Positions 46,201 through 58,734 are shown, counted from the first letter of the stretch. The stretch: DNA of 64,000 nt from Polytrichum commune (GCA_950295325.1 OX485809.1:6262001-6326000); one strand, 5' to 3'. Notes: generated by a model not told the origin, from the letters alone. A program made the numbers and translations.

Positions 46201-48033
46201 TTATATCAAATTATATCAAATTAAAATGATCAAAAAGTTGGGTGAAGACCAAATTAAATAAAATGAGATGAAAAAAAGTTGGGTAAAGACCAAATTAAAT
46301 AAAATGAGATGAAAAAAAAGTTGGATGAAAACCAAATTAAATAAATGAGATGAAAAAAAGTTGGGTTGTATATTTATTAAGCCTCCCATTAAAATTATAA
46401 GCCACGAATAGTTGCCTCCCATTAAAATTATAATTCATTCATAATGTTAAAATTTTATTAAAAAGTCCAAAAAGTTGGGTAGTTTGACCTATGGTACCTG
46501 TATTAAAAAAAATCATATAATTAGGTTTTTAATGCAATTATATGCTTCAAAATATATTCATTTCCTATATATAATTACATTTTTGGATTCCTTGTTAGAA
46601 GGGCTACAAGGGTTTCCTACATTAAAACAAATTGTATCACTCAATATTGGACTAAAACGCATTATAAGTGATTATAATCAGGACCATATAATACGGGAGT
46701 TGCGTACCCGGGCTCATACCCCCCCCTCCCCCCCCTTCCTCACATAACAAAAGGATAATAGGTAACACGGCCCCTACATACAAGGGACCACCTACCATAA
46801 GGTAGGCAATATACCCTATCATGCACCAAGGGAACTCTTGAGCATGATATAACCAATGAGATCAAATTCACATCGGAATGACTAACGTCAAATTTTCTTT
46901 TCTTTTCTAGCTGATTCACATAGGCATTCTCAATTATGTTCAATTTTAAACCTAATTTGGTGTCTATATATACAATATGGTTCACATAACATTCTTAATT
47001 TGTGAGGGAATCGTCACCACCAATATGGGCCGCTTGTCTTGCTTTTAGTGTGTATTCTATTGTCCTATTGTGTTTGTGTAAGTTGGGTTCATGAAATGTA
47101 ACAAGAGACCTTTCAAAATGATGAAACATGATAATATACATACGAAGCTTTGGTGCATGGTTACAGGTGTGGAGCATGTAGCTGGTGATATGTTTGAGAA
47201 AGTGCCAGGGGGATGTGATGCCATCGTCATGAAGGTGAAATTCAAACTTTATTTGGATGTAGATATGAACACATGCTCCAAGAGAAAAAAAACATGTTAA
47301 GACTATACTAAAGTGCCATGTTGGTGAATATTATAACCAAAGGCCACATTTATCAAGAAATGATTCGATTATCATTACAGATAAAATGAAATAAATGATC
47401 CACCTTCATAAGTACCTAGCTAAAATTACTCTCGTATCAATCTGGTTTAGAATTAATTGACTCAAATACTAACTCAATTGGATATACAACGATTCTCTCA
47501 CCTTGAGGTACCCACCAAGTATGAATATTTGACTGGTACTACAATTTAGTACTCCCTAGTAGGCTTTCTGATCTATCGTTGATGATGTTGATTATTGATA
47601 GTAACCAAGCATTCACCAAGTACTTTATACCGGTGTAACATCCACCCTAGTAAATGAGGCGATTTCTGATCGCTTTGTCACCGCTTATACACATTGTACA
47701 TGTGTGTGTACCCGGCAGTCGATATTGCATAACTGGAGCGACGAGCACGCCCTCAAAATCCTTAAGAATTGCTACGCGGCATTGCCAAGCCAGGGTCAGG
47801 GAGGGAAGGTGATCATTGTAGAAGAGCTCATGCCGGTGGAGTTTGCAGTCGAAAGCACCGACGGGATGAGGACTGTGCGGAAAGACATGCTCATGCTACT
47901 TATTTGTGGAGAAGGGAGAGAGAGATCGGCAAGTGAATACGATGGGCTCGCAAAACAAGCCGGGTTCACGAGCTTCCGAGTTGTTAGCAAAGTTAGAGAT
48001 TCTACGTTTTCAGTTATGGAGGCTCACAAATGA
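43282..48033 (+). CDS. Caffeate-type SAM-dependent O-methyltransferase, four exons
   Basis: Exons 43282-43808, 44909-45207, 47167-47234 and 47719-48033 (TGA) join in phase to 402 residues, slightly longer than the roughly 365 of COMT-type enzymes. These cytosolic dimers methylate phenolic hydroxyls with S-adenosylmethionine. Exon 1 gives the helical dimerisation part (ELDVAHILASH, PLTLERLLRMLVTKGIF). Exon 2 holds the SAM site LMDVGGSSGMMLAGIVEKYP and VNFDLPEVV. Exon 3 gives GVEHVAGDMFEKVPGG. Exon 4 begins with the catalytic His region SILHNWSDEHALKIL and ends GRERSASEYDGLAKQAGF. Another in-frame ATG at 43213 would add 23 residues; 43282 gives a more usual N terminus. Intron 1 contains duplicated exon sequence and intron 2 a MITE and a retroelement relic. 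The substrate cannot be told from sequence. Confidence 0.88.
43753..44420. repeat. Duplicated end of exon 1 within intron 1 of the O-methyltransferase gene
   Basis: The last 58 bp of exon 1 plus its donor and about 100 bp of intron (43751-43910) reappear at 44154-44300, diverged. It would encode ALLLTLNPEFAAALKFLG followed by GTAGC at the donor position. Further downstream pieces (around 43960-44035 and 44360-44430, ATGTCTCTCTCCCCTTATA) show that the intron grew by about four rounds of segmental duplication. Confidence 0.8.
45790..46117 (+). pseudogene. Retroelement-like protein fragment in intron 2
   Basis: An open stretch encodes DLTIQITKSTFTHDKFIEQA, RPFITITARVRGAIHTRSIK and IKYLIYLVLNKRKVDNKQ. 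It resembles the segment after the reverse transcriptase of some non-LTR elements as far as I recall, but I cannot name the family securely. It is cut on its right by the MITE that starts at 46125. Confidence 0.35.
46125..46712. mobile_element. MITE with 27-bp terminal inverted repeats and 8-bp TSD
   Basis: The left end CCCGGGTACGCAACTCCC is matched at the right end as its exact inverse, with only two mismatches over about 27 bp. The perfect direct repeat CTCATACC flanks it at 46117-46124 and 46713-46720. An 8-bp duplication fits the hAT superfamily. The 588-bp interior is AT-rich and non-coding. Confidence 0.85.
46236..46372. repeat. 47-bp tandem repeat inside the MITE
   Basis: Three imperfect copies of AAAAAGTTGGGTAAAGACC followed by AAATTAAATAAAATGAGATG. 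Confidence 0.85.
47478..47620. repeat. Dispersed intronic repeat shared with the ribokinase gene
   Basis: The sequence with GATTCTCTCACCTTGAG, AATATTT and TGTTGATTNTTGATA-like words recurs, diverged, at about 52672-52815 in intron 2 of the ribokinase gene. Probably a common transposon fragment. Confidence 0.65.
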
Positions 48034-50906
48034 TTCATTGGGTTACTACATCCTTCATGTAAGGATACTAGGTAACGTGATCGACAATTGGAGTTGGAAA
48101 TGAAATGAACTTGTTCATTGATGCGAATCAACACACGAGGAGAACCCACTGTAAGGCAAGGGCACATGATGCTTGAATTCGGGCCTTGCAATGCCAAAGT
48201 TTCTTGTTTTCCAGACGTAATCTGAACCTCATTATTTCTTGACTACGTAAGGTTGATGTATTCATAGCTGATAGAATAAGAAAGATTGCATCTGTTTCGG
48301 AGGAGTAATAGTGGGGAGTTGTTTTTCTTTCAAAGAGAAACAAATTCTAAGATGAATGTAACTTAAATTGATTTTTTTTAATGAATATGGAAATTCTTTC
48401 AAATTTTAAAACGGTAAAGTTAGGGTGAACACACAGTTAATGTTTAGGTTGACCCATAACCGCTCATCTAAATTCTAATGCTTGCCTACGATAGTTGTCA
48501 AAACTCTTATGAGGGTAATCAATCACAAGCTGCCATCACATAATCCTTAACTTTGTTTGCCTAAAAAAACATACTAGATCTCATCCATGTTGGCATTACA
48601 TGACCCTAGTGAGTGGTTAAATGGACCCGGTGGACTATGGATACCTAAACCTTAACTTATCATCATTTCAGAAAGTGAGCAAGGATGCTCTACTGAAGAA
48701 TGTTATGAACTTATGATCTTGTGCTACTTATTTCATACTTATCAAAAAAATCTTGAGTAAATGTAGACCATCAGATTTCAAATCACTTATACACTAATCC
48801 AAGACATTAATGCCATGTTAAATAAAAAGTTCAAGCTTCAATAAACACTGCATTCTGTGGAATTTTAAGAAATATGGGCCCATTGTTCACTTTAAAACGG
48901 AGACGTTGTGATGTGAAAACTAAGATGAGGCAATTGGAGCCAACACAGTCAATTGGGAACCTCATGTGCCTAAGGTAACTCAATACAAGTAAGTGTACCA
49001 GTGTCCAGGCCTGGGGGGTTTCTGGGCATAATAGGTCAAAATCCTAGTGTATGTGATTTATTATGTATCCTCTACAGAGTCCTCTGTATTGATTGGTAAT
49101 TTTTCTTGCAGTCTTGAACTTCAACCGGTTATTTCTTAAACTCAGCCGGTTCATCTGTAATTAGAGGTCGGTTCTCCCCATTTATTGAAGTGCACATCCA
49201 CATGTGGTGATGGTGTGAGTAAGGCATCCCCATTGGAATTAAGTATCCCTCTTAATTAAGATAGATTAGTCAAATTCTTTTGTGGACTAGGCTATCATAT
49301 TGGAACATCCAATGAGGAGCCACCATAAAATGAGCCTAATTTACAAACCACTCCCATGATTTTGGGAGTCTCATAAACGAGCCATAAATTACATGTTTCT
49401 TTTCCTTTTTCTTTTTGGTGGGGGATTTGGGGGGCGGGGTGGGTCAGGGGGGAGGTAGAGAACAAGGGGAAGAAACTAATGATTGTGGGTTAACAATGAT
49501 TCTACTTATGTTGAACAATCAAAACAGTAGAGTAGAGGTGCCCATAACCGATAACTTTGAAAATGAATTTAGATATTCATGTGCCAAGCTCCGAAAATGA
49601 TGAGGCAAATAACCATGGACACGATTTCGATTTGCGAGTCATCTCGCACAAATTGTGGTGTCTTTCATATCATATGAGAGAGAAGCATCCAAATTAACAC
49701 ACGTCTACCTTACAGTGAAGTTGTGGATGGGAACGGAGAATTGGAACGATGATCCCCAGTTTGTGCTAAGAGCGTTCGCATAGACAGGGAACGAAGAGAA
49801 CGAGTGACCGGTAAGTCGGGTGGCGGCCCTTTGCCTGTTCGTTAACTGTAACTACCAGTTTTCTCCAAAGGGTGGCTACTGCCAGCCTTCTTCTTCCTCC
49901 TCGCTTCTTTCTCTCTCTCTTTCTCTCTCGCCAACTCGCACGCACGCACAATAGAGCTTCTTGTTCCTTCCATCTATTGCACATCAGTTCATCGTTTCCA
50001 AGTTCAATTCTACAATGATCAAAATTAAATTTAGACCTGGTCATGAAATTCTTTGCTTCTGAACTATTTTTCCGGGCACGCATCTTTCTTGAGTAGATCG
50101 GACACTTGACTGATCGATCACTACTGTGTGTTTACAAATTTGGCACTGGAGTCTTGGAGTGGCCAAAAAGAGATTGTGGATTCTCTTACTATTTTCTGTG
50201 CTGTTTCTTTATTGGATTTTAAGCTCTTGGGAGACGTGGTTAGGGATTGATCGGTCGGAGGAGTAAGTTTCGAGTTGGCCGTATCTGTTTCACGGAGACT
50301 GTGTTGTCTCGAATTATAATTGCGGGACAGTATATAGTAGTGAGAATGTCGTGGTTCACTTAGGTAGTTTCGCTTATTAAGAGCAATGCGTGGATACTGT
50401 TGGAGTTTTATTATAGAGGAGGGGACTATGGCGGTGTTAGTCGAACTTCTTGGAGCTGTCGTTTGTCCAGGTTGTGGCAAATTTAGGCCTGGTCCTGAAG
50501 TCTACGCGCTCTGATCACTGGAAATTTAGTTCTGTAAAAATAATTCTGCTGCCGCAGTGGACTTGGTGTGCGGTCTGCGTTTCGTAATCCAGTGCTGTTT
50601 TTGTTTTCGTTTATTGAGGAAATTGTTTTCACACATTTATGTATATCTAGTCTGTATCACAAGTGTTCTCGAGTGCATTTGTCATCGCTGAGTAGGAAAC
50701 AAATTTAGAGCCTTAACTACAATCGCCTGTACAAGCCCGTTATCTTTCGTTTGGAAAACTGGCCTTAATTACGGCTGTGTGAATTGTTTTTATAATTGTG
50801 CAACACAGAAGTGAGGTGAGGTAAGGAGGTTAAGTTGCTTCGCCATTTATTTGAAGCTTCTACGTTCCTGTACATTCTCGTGCAGCGAGGAAGATTACTT
50901 CCCAAG
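48034..50906. other. Intergenic region between O-methyltransferase and ribokinase genes
   Basis: No gene is supported. A G-rich tract lies at 49418-49456 (four or more G-runs) and a CT-rich tract (TTTCTCTCTCTCTTTCTCTC) at about 49908-49929, a pyrimidine patch of the kind seen near plant transcription starts. 50100-50900 is probably 5' leader, with a possible leader-intron acceptor at CGTGCAG (ending 50886). Confidence 0.5.
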
Positions 50907-53900
50907 ATGACTATTACTGCACCCTTGGTAGTAGTTGGATCAATAAACGCAGACATCTACGTTGAGGTGGAGAGGCTTCCAAAAGAAGACGAGACGGTTG
51001 TTGCAAGAAGCGGCCACACGTTCGCAGGCGGAAAGGGAGCGAATCAGGCGTCCTGTGCTGCACGTCTTTTGTATCCGACTTACTTTGTCGGCCAGGTACT
51101 GAAATGAAATTACCTTGTACACAAAAATCGAAATGTAGAAAGAAATCTGAGAACCGAACCGAAATCCGTCCTTTCTATTCAAAAATGTAGCTGTAGGATT
51201 TCATCATAAAATTGAGGTTTTCTTGAGACAAGTTTGTATTAAGCTGAAGCAGAAAAATCAACTGCCAATCAATCTTGTTGATAGTCAAGAAATTTCGCTG
51301 AGGAATGACAAAGGCTTCATTCCTGCCGCCGATCTAGAATGACGTGAAGAACAATTTGAAGTAAAGTGAGTGCAATCAAAGTAGGAGTAGAGTTAGCCAG
51401 AGTCAGAAGATTGTGCAGACTCGCCATTTCGAACTGTTATTGCTACGTAGCAAATTGAAATCCAGAACATAAGTCCCGTTTACTTTGTATTCCTGAGCTA
51501 TATCTCTACATCTTTTTCTAGATTCAAACATGTTGACTTATGTTAATGATTACCAGTGAGGCTACTTAAGTCAAGTTCTAAACGTATTACTTGATGTTTT
51601 CATAAATCCTGACTTCAGTCCCCCTTGAAGTCTAATATTGCCATTGTCAGAAAATAACAACTCGAAGGGGATATGAGTGCTCAGCTGTTGAACAATGTGA
51701 TATTACATTTCAATGAGCACAAAATTTCTAGTCTTCGGTCTTACTGCGGCTCACGAGCTACAGATTGATCGCCACGAGGTAGTTAGTGTCAAGGTCTTTT
51801 CAGAATTTAGGTCAGAAATCCCTTGCGATACGAGCAACATTACCTAGATTGAACAAAGTTTTCAAGCAGCATGGAATATAGTAGTCTGATCCAGAGATTC
51901 AACTCACTTGCTGGAACTCCTTTAATATTTCTCTGAATGCTGAATCAGATCATCCAATTGTTTCATAGTTCCTGCTGTAATCACCATAAGAATTTGTATT
52001 TCTTGTACAGCAATATCGTTCATACATCTGAACGACATTATTCATCAGTTTAAAATGTTCAGAGTATTATCGTGCTTAGGTCTTCATTATCTCCTTTCAT
52101 TGCTTGCCAACTAATCTTACACATTACAAACCTTTCCAAATTTTCTGTAGATTGACACATAAAACAATGTGTTAAGTGTGTTAGGACGGGTGTAAGTTTG
52201 ATCATCCTTTCCTTTGCTTTTCAGGTAGGTAAAGACGGACATGCCAGTCTGGTGCGAGAGGCTCTTGCGACTGCCGGAGTTCGTCTCGACCATATGCACG
52301 CAGTGAAGGGACCTACAGGACATGCAGTAGTGATGTTGCAACCAGGAGGGAAAAACTCCATTGTTCTCGTGCAAGGAGCTAACATGTCATGGCCTCGATT
52401 AGAGGATGGCATTGGCCGACTGACGACAACGGTCCAACAATTAATCCGACGATCAGGTGCAGTCCTCTTGCAGCGAGAGGTTCCGGACAGTGTCAACCTA
52501 GAGGCTGCCAAGGTACCAATCGTTACAATTAGTGTTGAACTGGTATCGTCTTTATTTTTTATACCATTCGGGTGTCTATAATAAGGATTTCACCTTTTTT
52601 GATGCCAGTTGGGCATGTGTGGTTGAGGACATTTTTGTTTAATATACCTTGCAATAACCTTCATACCTAGGTAAAATATACAAAGATTCTCTCACCTTGA
52701 GATTGCCCCGGAATATCAATATTTAAGTAGTATTATAATTTTGATATGCATGGGTAGGTTCTTGGCTACTGTTATTGTGTTGATTGTTGATACCATGCAT
52801 TCACCTATACGAGTTGAACATTGGTTACAACCTGTACTTCAAAGTTGACCTTGGGATTATGCATCTTTATGCAGAGAGGTAATTATACATAAAAACTGAA
52901 ACCTCTTATAAGAGAATTCGGTATGTTTAGAAGTCGTTAAAATTATTGAAGTTGTAGCTCGCCTGTCATCCTTGGAGTACACCCACTATTGTTGTGAGTC
53001 TGGAACGTAATACTGCAGTGGTAAGGTCGTGACAGATACTACAGAACTAGGTAACTAAAAATACTAGAGACTGGAGAGGTTATATACATGGGGCATGAGA
53101 AATTTCTCGTTGAAAGCCAATTCAGCAGTTCACAGGAACAGGTGGACATGAACAATTTGGCCTAATCTTGCAGGATATGTTGTACAGATTGCTCGGAGTG
53201 CGAATGTTCCTGTGGTACTGGACATTGGTGGTGCTGATACTCCCATTCCACAAGAGCTTCTCAAGTGTGTTACAGTTCTAAGGGCCAACGAAGATGAACT
53301 TGCCCGTGTCACAGGGATGCCAACCAAGACACATGAGCAAGTCACTGAAGCTGCTGGAACACTACACCAACTGGTATGACCCATATCCAGTGTGCAACGG
53401 CTTTGAGACGTGCATCTTTTTTTATAAGTAGGATTGCACAACATTCTGGTATTTGCACTATTAACTGATATGAAATTTCCCTGTTTTGTAAAGGGTGTCA
53501 AGCAAGTTCTTGTGAGGCTTGGAGATCTAGCTGATGTCCTTCTGCTTCAGAAGGAGCACCCACCATTGCTACAGGCTGCCTTTCAGCCTCCAGTGGTAAT
53601 TGACAAATCAGGTGCTGATGACAGCTTTACAGCTGCCTATGCTGTGGCACTAATTGAGCGTCAAACCACACCTGAGGCCTTGAGATTTGCAGGTATCTTC
53701 TATTTGGTATTCTGTTTTCTTTAATAAGTACTTACAATAACTCTTTCAATTGGTGCGTTCTTAGTTTATCGTAAGATTTGGTCATAGCGCCATAGAATGT
53801 AGGGCTTCTGCTTGAAATAATATACACTACGATTTCAAGCAGATTAGGATGCTTTTGGGTTGATCAATGGACACAAATTTGATGAATGGATGCAAGCTTA

Positions 53901-54329
53901 TCACAGGGGAATAGAAAACAGTTAGTCTTACAGGAGTTTCCCAAGGACTTTGAAGAAAATCCACACAAGGAACATATTTGGACTTGTGCATAGGGGCTCA
54001 GAATCACAGACACACAATACTAAGAGGTCTTCTGCAATATTGAACCTATCTCATGTAGTCCTACGCTTGTGTATGCAGCTGCAGCAGAATCACTGTGTGT
54101 AAGAGCAAAGGGAACCATCCCCAGCATGCCAGAGAGAAAGGCCATTTTGCAGCTTCTGAAGGAGCATCCTGCCATTGAGAAAGAGGCCACCCTACCTGAT
54201 GAGGACGAGGTCTTGTCACGTCTGAAGGAGCACGCTCCATATTCCTTGGAAAATGAAAGCTCCTCGCCACGTGAGAAAAATATAAAGCAACTGGTGCCTG
54301 ACATCCAGCCTGAACCTGTGACTGCATAG
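50907..54329 (+). CDS. Ribokinase (PfkB family), five exons
   Basis: Exons 50907-51095, 52225-52512, 53188-53373, 53494-53692 and 54079-54329 (TAG) join in phase to 370 residues. Ribokinase phosphorylates D-ribose with ATP to ribose 5-phosphate. Exon 1 encodes VVVGSINADIYVEVERLP and the substrate-side signature FAGGKGANQASCAA. Exon 2 has VGKDGHASLVREALATAGV and GHAVVMLQPGGKNSIVLVQG. Exon 3 gives VVLDIGGADTPIPQELL and VLRANEDELARVTG. Exon 4 carries the catalytic motif as DKSGADDSFTAAYAVAL, where most ribokinases have GAGD; the catalytic Asp is kept. Exon 5 has AAAAESLCVRAKGTIPSMP and an extra charged tail of about 50 residues. The exon 3 start at 53188 (after TTGTACAG) gives the conserved AAKIA. 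No transit peptide follows the chosen start, so a cytosolic protein is suggested unless an upstream exon exists. Confidence 0.88.
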
Positions 54330-56764
54330 TCTGCCTTTTTGCATTAATGAGAAACATTCGTAATCTGCACTCGTTCAGGGACAGGCAGCGCTGTTTTGTT
54401 TAAACCAGCGATAGAGAGGGACATAAATACGCCCTTGGACAAGGAGATAGTTGTTTAACCATAGGAGGAAGCTTTGTGTGGAATTCAATCACGCGTTCAT
54501 GTACGCCATCAGGCCTTCCGGCCCCCTTTGGCTTTCACTGTCACGTCATACTTGCTAGTTAGCACTGCTGTTCCTGTTAGATACACATAAGGGCATGGGG
54601 GATGTAAATGGGTATTGCCCTGTACTCTTGTCTACAGATTCTGCTTTGTTAAAGGCAAAGTTTATGACATAAACCAGTAGTATTCGTGTTCACATCCCTC
54701 AGTTTGCTGATGTGCAACCTCGTTGTAAGATACGTTATTTTGCGGGTGCATAGTTCGTCACCTATGTCATTGTAAGATGCTCTGTATCTCGTTTTGACAC
54801 TCGATGGAGCTCAGAGCCAGATGAGATTACTAGGCTTAGCACAGAGCTGACGTCAGTAGATCAACGAATCGCACACAGGCTTAGTGCACATGTATACGCT
54901 AGACCTATTTTACCTGAAGGATTGTCAGAAGCTGTAACTTGTACCAAGGAATCTCCTTCCTTTCTCCACATTGTATTTGCTGCTGGCTTGTTTCTGATGT
55001 TCTTCATTCCTTGGTACCTCTTGCTCTATGTTCAAGATGCAATGATTGTGGTTCTTTGTTTGCAAGCTCCGAAGTAAACAGATGCTTGGTGCAAATTTGA
55101 GTTGCTGGAAACCAAGTGTCATGGAGGACTCTCCATTGGAATACCACATCAACCTGGCCTCAGATGTGACGTTGGGATTGGCTGCAGATTGTAACTAATG
55201 TTTACCACCTGATGTAGACAAGTTTAGGGTTTCTTCAGTCTGGGTGATGACACTGGAGATACCATTTTCCCCAGATCCATGACTTCAACCCTTCAAGATC
55301 TTCAAAGACTCTCATTTTCATTCAGCAATCTTGAGCAGGGAATCATAATATTACTCAGCTAATGAGCTGTACTCTCTTCAGATTTAGTCTGAAGCACTGG
55401 GATTTTGGCATCCAGAGGTTTTATTCTTGAATCAACTGCAAGATCCATAAACACAACTCATCAGCTGAGTAATGTTATGATTGTTTCAGGGGGTTCTTGA
55501 TAAGGACTAGGTTTAAGTATCTAAATTTCTATCACATTATACATTTTAATAAAAAATTGGAATGTTATATATAGTGGAGCCGATTGTGTAATCTTGACAT
55601 TTGTATGTATATTCTTGTTTTGCTTGTAATTATTTTCTAAGTTTTGGATTTATATATAGGAGTGTTTATTTGAGGGTGGCACACACACATTATTTTTCAT
55701 CCTAATGAAGAGTGCACAGCGAACAAAAAATTTATGATCCAAACATGATTCTTGGTGTTCCATGGCAATAGAGTTTTCCATAAATTAGAGAGCAATCTTA
55801 CCCTCTGTCAAGGCCCACAACCCCACTTTAGTTTGGTAAATTAAGGTTATCCGTTAATGTATTGAGTTTGAGTTGATTGACAGGGTAGAGGGTGGACCGC
55901 ACTAAATTGGGGACCATGCATGCATTGGTCACTAAGTGTGGACCCGCTCCTCACTTCATAGGCTTTGCCAGGCATGCCCCACTGACAGGCTTTTCCACAA
56001 CTTGCCAACCCACCAAAACCCTTGAGGCCCTTGTTCCCCGCCACGTTTCCAAGCTCCCAAGCGGAGTTCCCATGATCTACTCTGACTAAGCTACCTTATT
56101 GGTGCCAATTCGGCTCAATTGCCCTCATTGGTATTACTTTGGTTATCAATGCCTACCTTGGTAAACCCTTGATGGTTTTTATTTTGGAAGCCCATAATTG
56201 ATTGACTTAAAAAATCATAATCAACTTAAAAGGGCCCCCGTAAATAAATGAATCAAAAATTAAGTTGGCTCTTGAAATATTCTCAGATGTATACATATAA
56301 CCCATATCCAATAATGCATGATCCTCACTAATAATGCTAGCAATGTGTGTTGTCATGCAACATATCGATTATAATAAGAAACGCCAGCATGCTACATCCA
56401 TTCACCCTCTCCTAGTCATGTTCGCGTGAACATGGGGAAGAGGGGACTTAATGCCTATTTGGGTAGGTGGACTTCTATATATCAATCTAATAATCTGCTC
56501 ACTCTTATCCCTATAATTCAACAAATAATGCATATGCAGGTGACACTTCTAAACCAATTATAGAAGGTAGTGCACTTCTATGGCATGGTCTCTTTCATAA
56601 TCTTTGTGGTTTAAGGTCTTTGTGTTTAGGTCATTTCTCGTGTACCTTTCACTTACAGATTCTATACCTAGTATGTTCACAACATAAGTTTGTCGGATGG
56701 TGATCATGATAATGACTAGAGTGATGAGAGTCCACTCCCAAATGATAGCGCTAGTTGGGACGAT
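54330..56764. other. Intergenic region downstream of ribokinase
   Basis: 3' flank without a supportable gene. It contains the inverted repeat at 55341-55482. The rest is ordinary AT-rich sequence with short frames not supported by any motif. Confidence 0.5.
55341..55482. repeat. 26-bp inverted repeat foldback
   Basis: The arm at 55341-55366 (AATCATAATATTACTCAGCT...) is mirrored at 55457-55482 with two mismatches in 26, and a 90-bp loop separates them. Inside the loop is a second small hairpin, CTTCAGATTTAGTCTGAAG (about 55377-55395). Confidence 0.8.
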
Positions 56765-57660
56765 TTGGATAGCAATGAGAATGGATATTTTGGTGAATTG
56801 GATGAAGAATCGATAATTTTTCCACAAGTTGTTTTAGTTGCAACCCACGCAGAGAATTTCTTCAATGCCAACGAGTTGGAGGTTGGTGGTGAACCCTCCG
56901 TGAACCCTAGTTTAAGTGTTTGTGATAGATTAGCATCCAAGCGTGCTAACTTGTTAATGTTTAAAAACCTCACAAATTTTACCATTGAGGATTTTGAGGA
57001 CTTGTGCCTTGACGTGTGCCCTACTATTGATTGCCCTACATGTTAGAACTATTGGTGAGGAGATAACTCTTGCCATGCATCCTTGAAATGTACACCCGAC
57101 CAATGGTTACTCACTTTTTTGAGGCATTTGAATGGAATTGGAGTAAATCTGCTATGAATGACAACGATGTTTTCATAGCATCATGTATCAATCATACCAT
57201 GGCCCATGAAATTGAATGGCCAGATGCATATGAACATGAGTTCATGGGTGGTATGCTCCCTAGTCTGCAAGGGGTTATTGGACACGTGGATAGGACGCTA
57301 GTTAAGATTCATAAGCCCTATGAAGACCATGACCATAATAGATGGTTTACGGTCATAAGAAAATGTACAACATCAACAACATTCTTGTAGCTAACAACAA
57401 CCTTTTCATCTACATTGACCCAGGCTACCCAAGATCATTTCATGATGTCACATGTTTGCGCAGACCACCCTTGACTCCAAGTAGAGGGATTACTTCATCC
57501 ATACAAATGAATATTTTGAAATGGTACTTGGTGATGCAAGTACGTTGGTGTTGACAAATACATTCTTCGCTGAATGGGAAGGGGTGAAGTCCCCTCGGAT
57601 GTTGGCATCCTATCCACCCATAAATAGGGATAGGAGAGTTCAAAGGGAAACTTAAATGGT
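56765..57660 (+). pseudogene. PIF/Harbinger transposase relic (DDE_Tnp_4)
   Basis: Broken frames together give the Harbinger order: an acidic N-terminal part with NLTNFTIEDFEDLC, LPSLQGVIGHVDRTLVKIHK (first Asp region), then after a frame change KKMYNINNILVANNNLFIYI and DPGYPRSFHDVTCLRR (second Asp). NEYFEMVLGDA and YVGVDKYILR follow (third acidic region), with more frame changes and stops. Stops at 57044, 57388 and within the end show it cannot make an active protein. Terminal repeats of the parent element were not found. Confidence 0.72.
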
Positions 57661-58073
57661 TAATAAAAATATTTGATTCTACCTTACCTAAGTACACCCA
57701 TTTTTTTGCACCGGTTGTTTACTCACTAACTTCCTCCATATACTAAGGCTCAACTACACGATGTGGCTCTATGGTGAAGATAACTTTGTTGACATGGCAA
57801 GGTGGGACAGTGATTTTTTAGTTTTCATGTAGACATGTCTTCCAATAGTAAATACATATCATAACTACATGTTACCAAACACAAGCTTGTGTCTTTCCTT
57901 TGTGTGCATATGGTACTTGTATAAATAAAAACATTTGTAACATCCCATCATATGGGGAGTGTATTCAAGTATTCATGTATGCATATATGTATCCATGTAT
58001 GCATTTCATATGTCAAATGTATGTTTACATGTGTCAAGTAATGCATGAACGTCTGAGTGCGCATGTGATAGGT

Positions 58074-58634
58074 CACGGGTAGATCACTCTAAGGCATTTT
58101 TGTGCACCACGTGCGGCTGGGATTTTTTTGTTTTGGGGCTATTTACCTTCAAGGGCTGAATTAAAGCCTCCATATAATTACTTAAATTTCAAAAATGGCC
58201 CATTTGTTTGCACCCTTCCATTACTTATATTGTCCAAGTCACTGCAATTTTTTGTACTCTATATTCCTTTTAAGTAATAAAAGCTAATCTACTTCCAAAC
58301 GCAATTGACGAGTGTTGAGGGAAAGCATGGAATCAAAGAAGGGTGCAAACAGTAATACCATTGCAAACAAAGTTATGAAGAAAACACATAGGAGACCATA
58401 GCAAACATACTAAGCATACCTTCTAGGATCCTTATCTTCAGCCCCTATATTAATTATACAAAAAATAATGGCCCACGTTTTATGTCCATCTAACTTATTT
58501 ATAATAAGATTGTCTACATTTAATGGCCCCTTCATTATTTGGAATTCCTTTATAATTTTTATTTCAAATGATTTTAATCCACTCTATATTATGCCGCACG
58601 TCGTTTTTAAAATGCACTAAGTGATCTATCCGTG
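58074..58634. mobile_element. hAT-type MITE, copy 1
   Basis: Starts CACGGGTAGATCACT and ends AGTGATCTATCCGTG, near-perfect inverted ends. The perfect 8-bp direct repeat TGATAGGT flanks it at 58066-58073 and 58635-58642. Length 561 bp, no coding capacity. About 95% similar by eye to copy 2. Confidence 0.92.
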
Positions 58635-58734
58635 TGATAGGTGCATGCTAAGTACACATTCCGTATACCCTGTGTAATACTTTATAACAAAATTTATTGG
58701 AGTTAGATGTTGGCTTGTTGGAGAAGGTGGTTAC

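Noticed and set aside
55847-56089. Overlapping small frames on both strands
   Set aside because: No domain, no splice context, and composition like the surrounding spacer.
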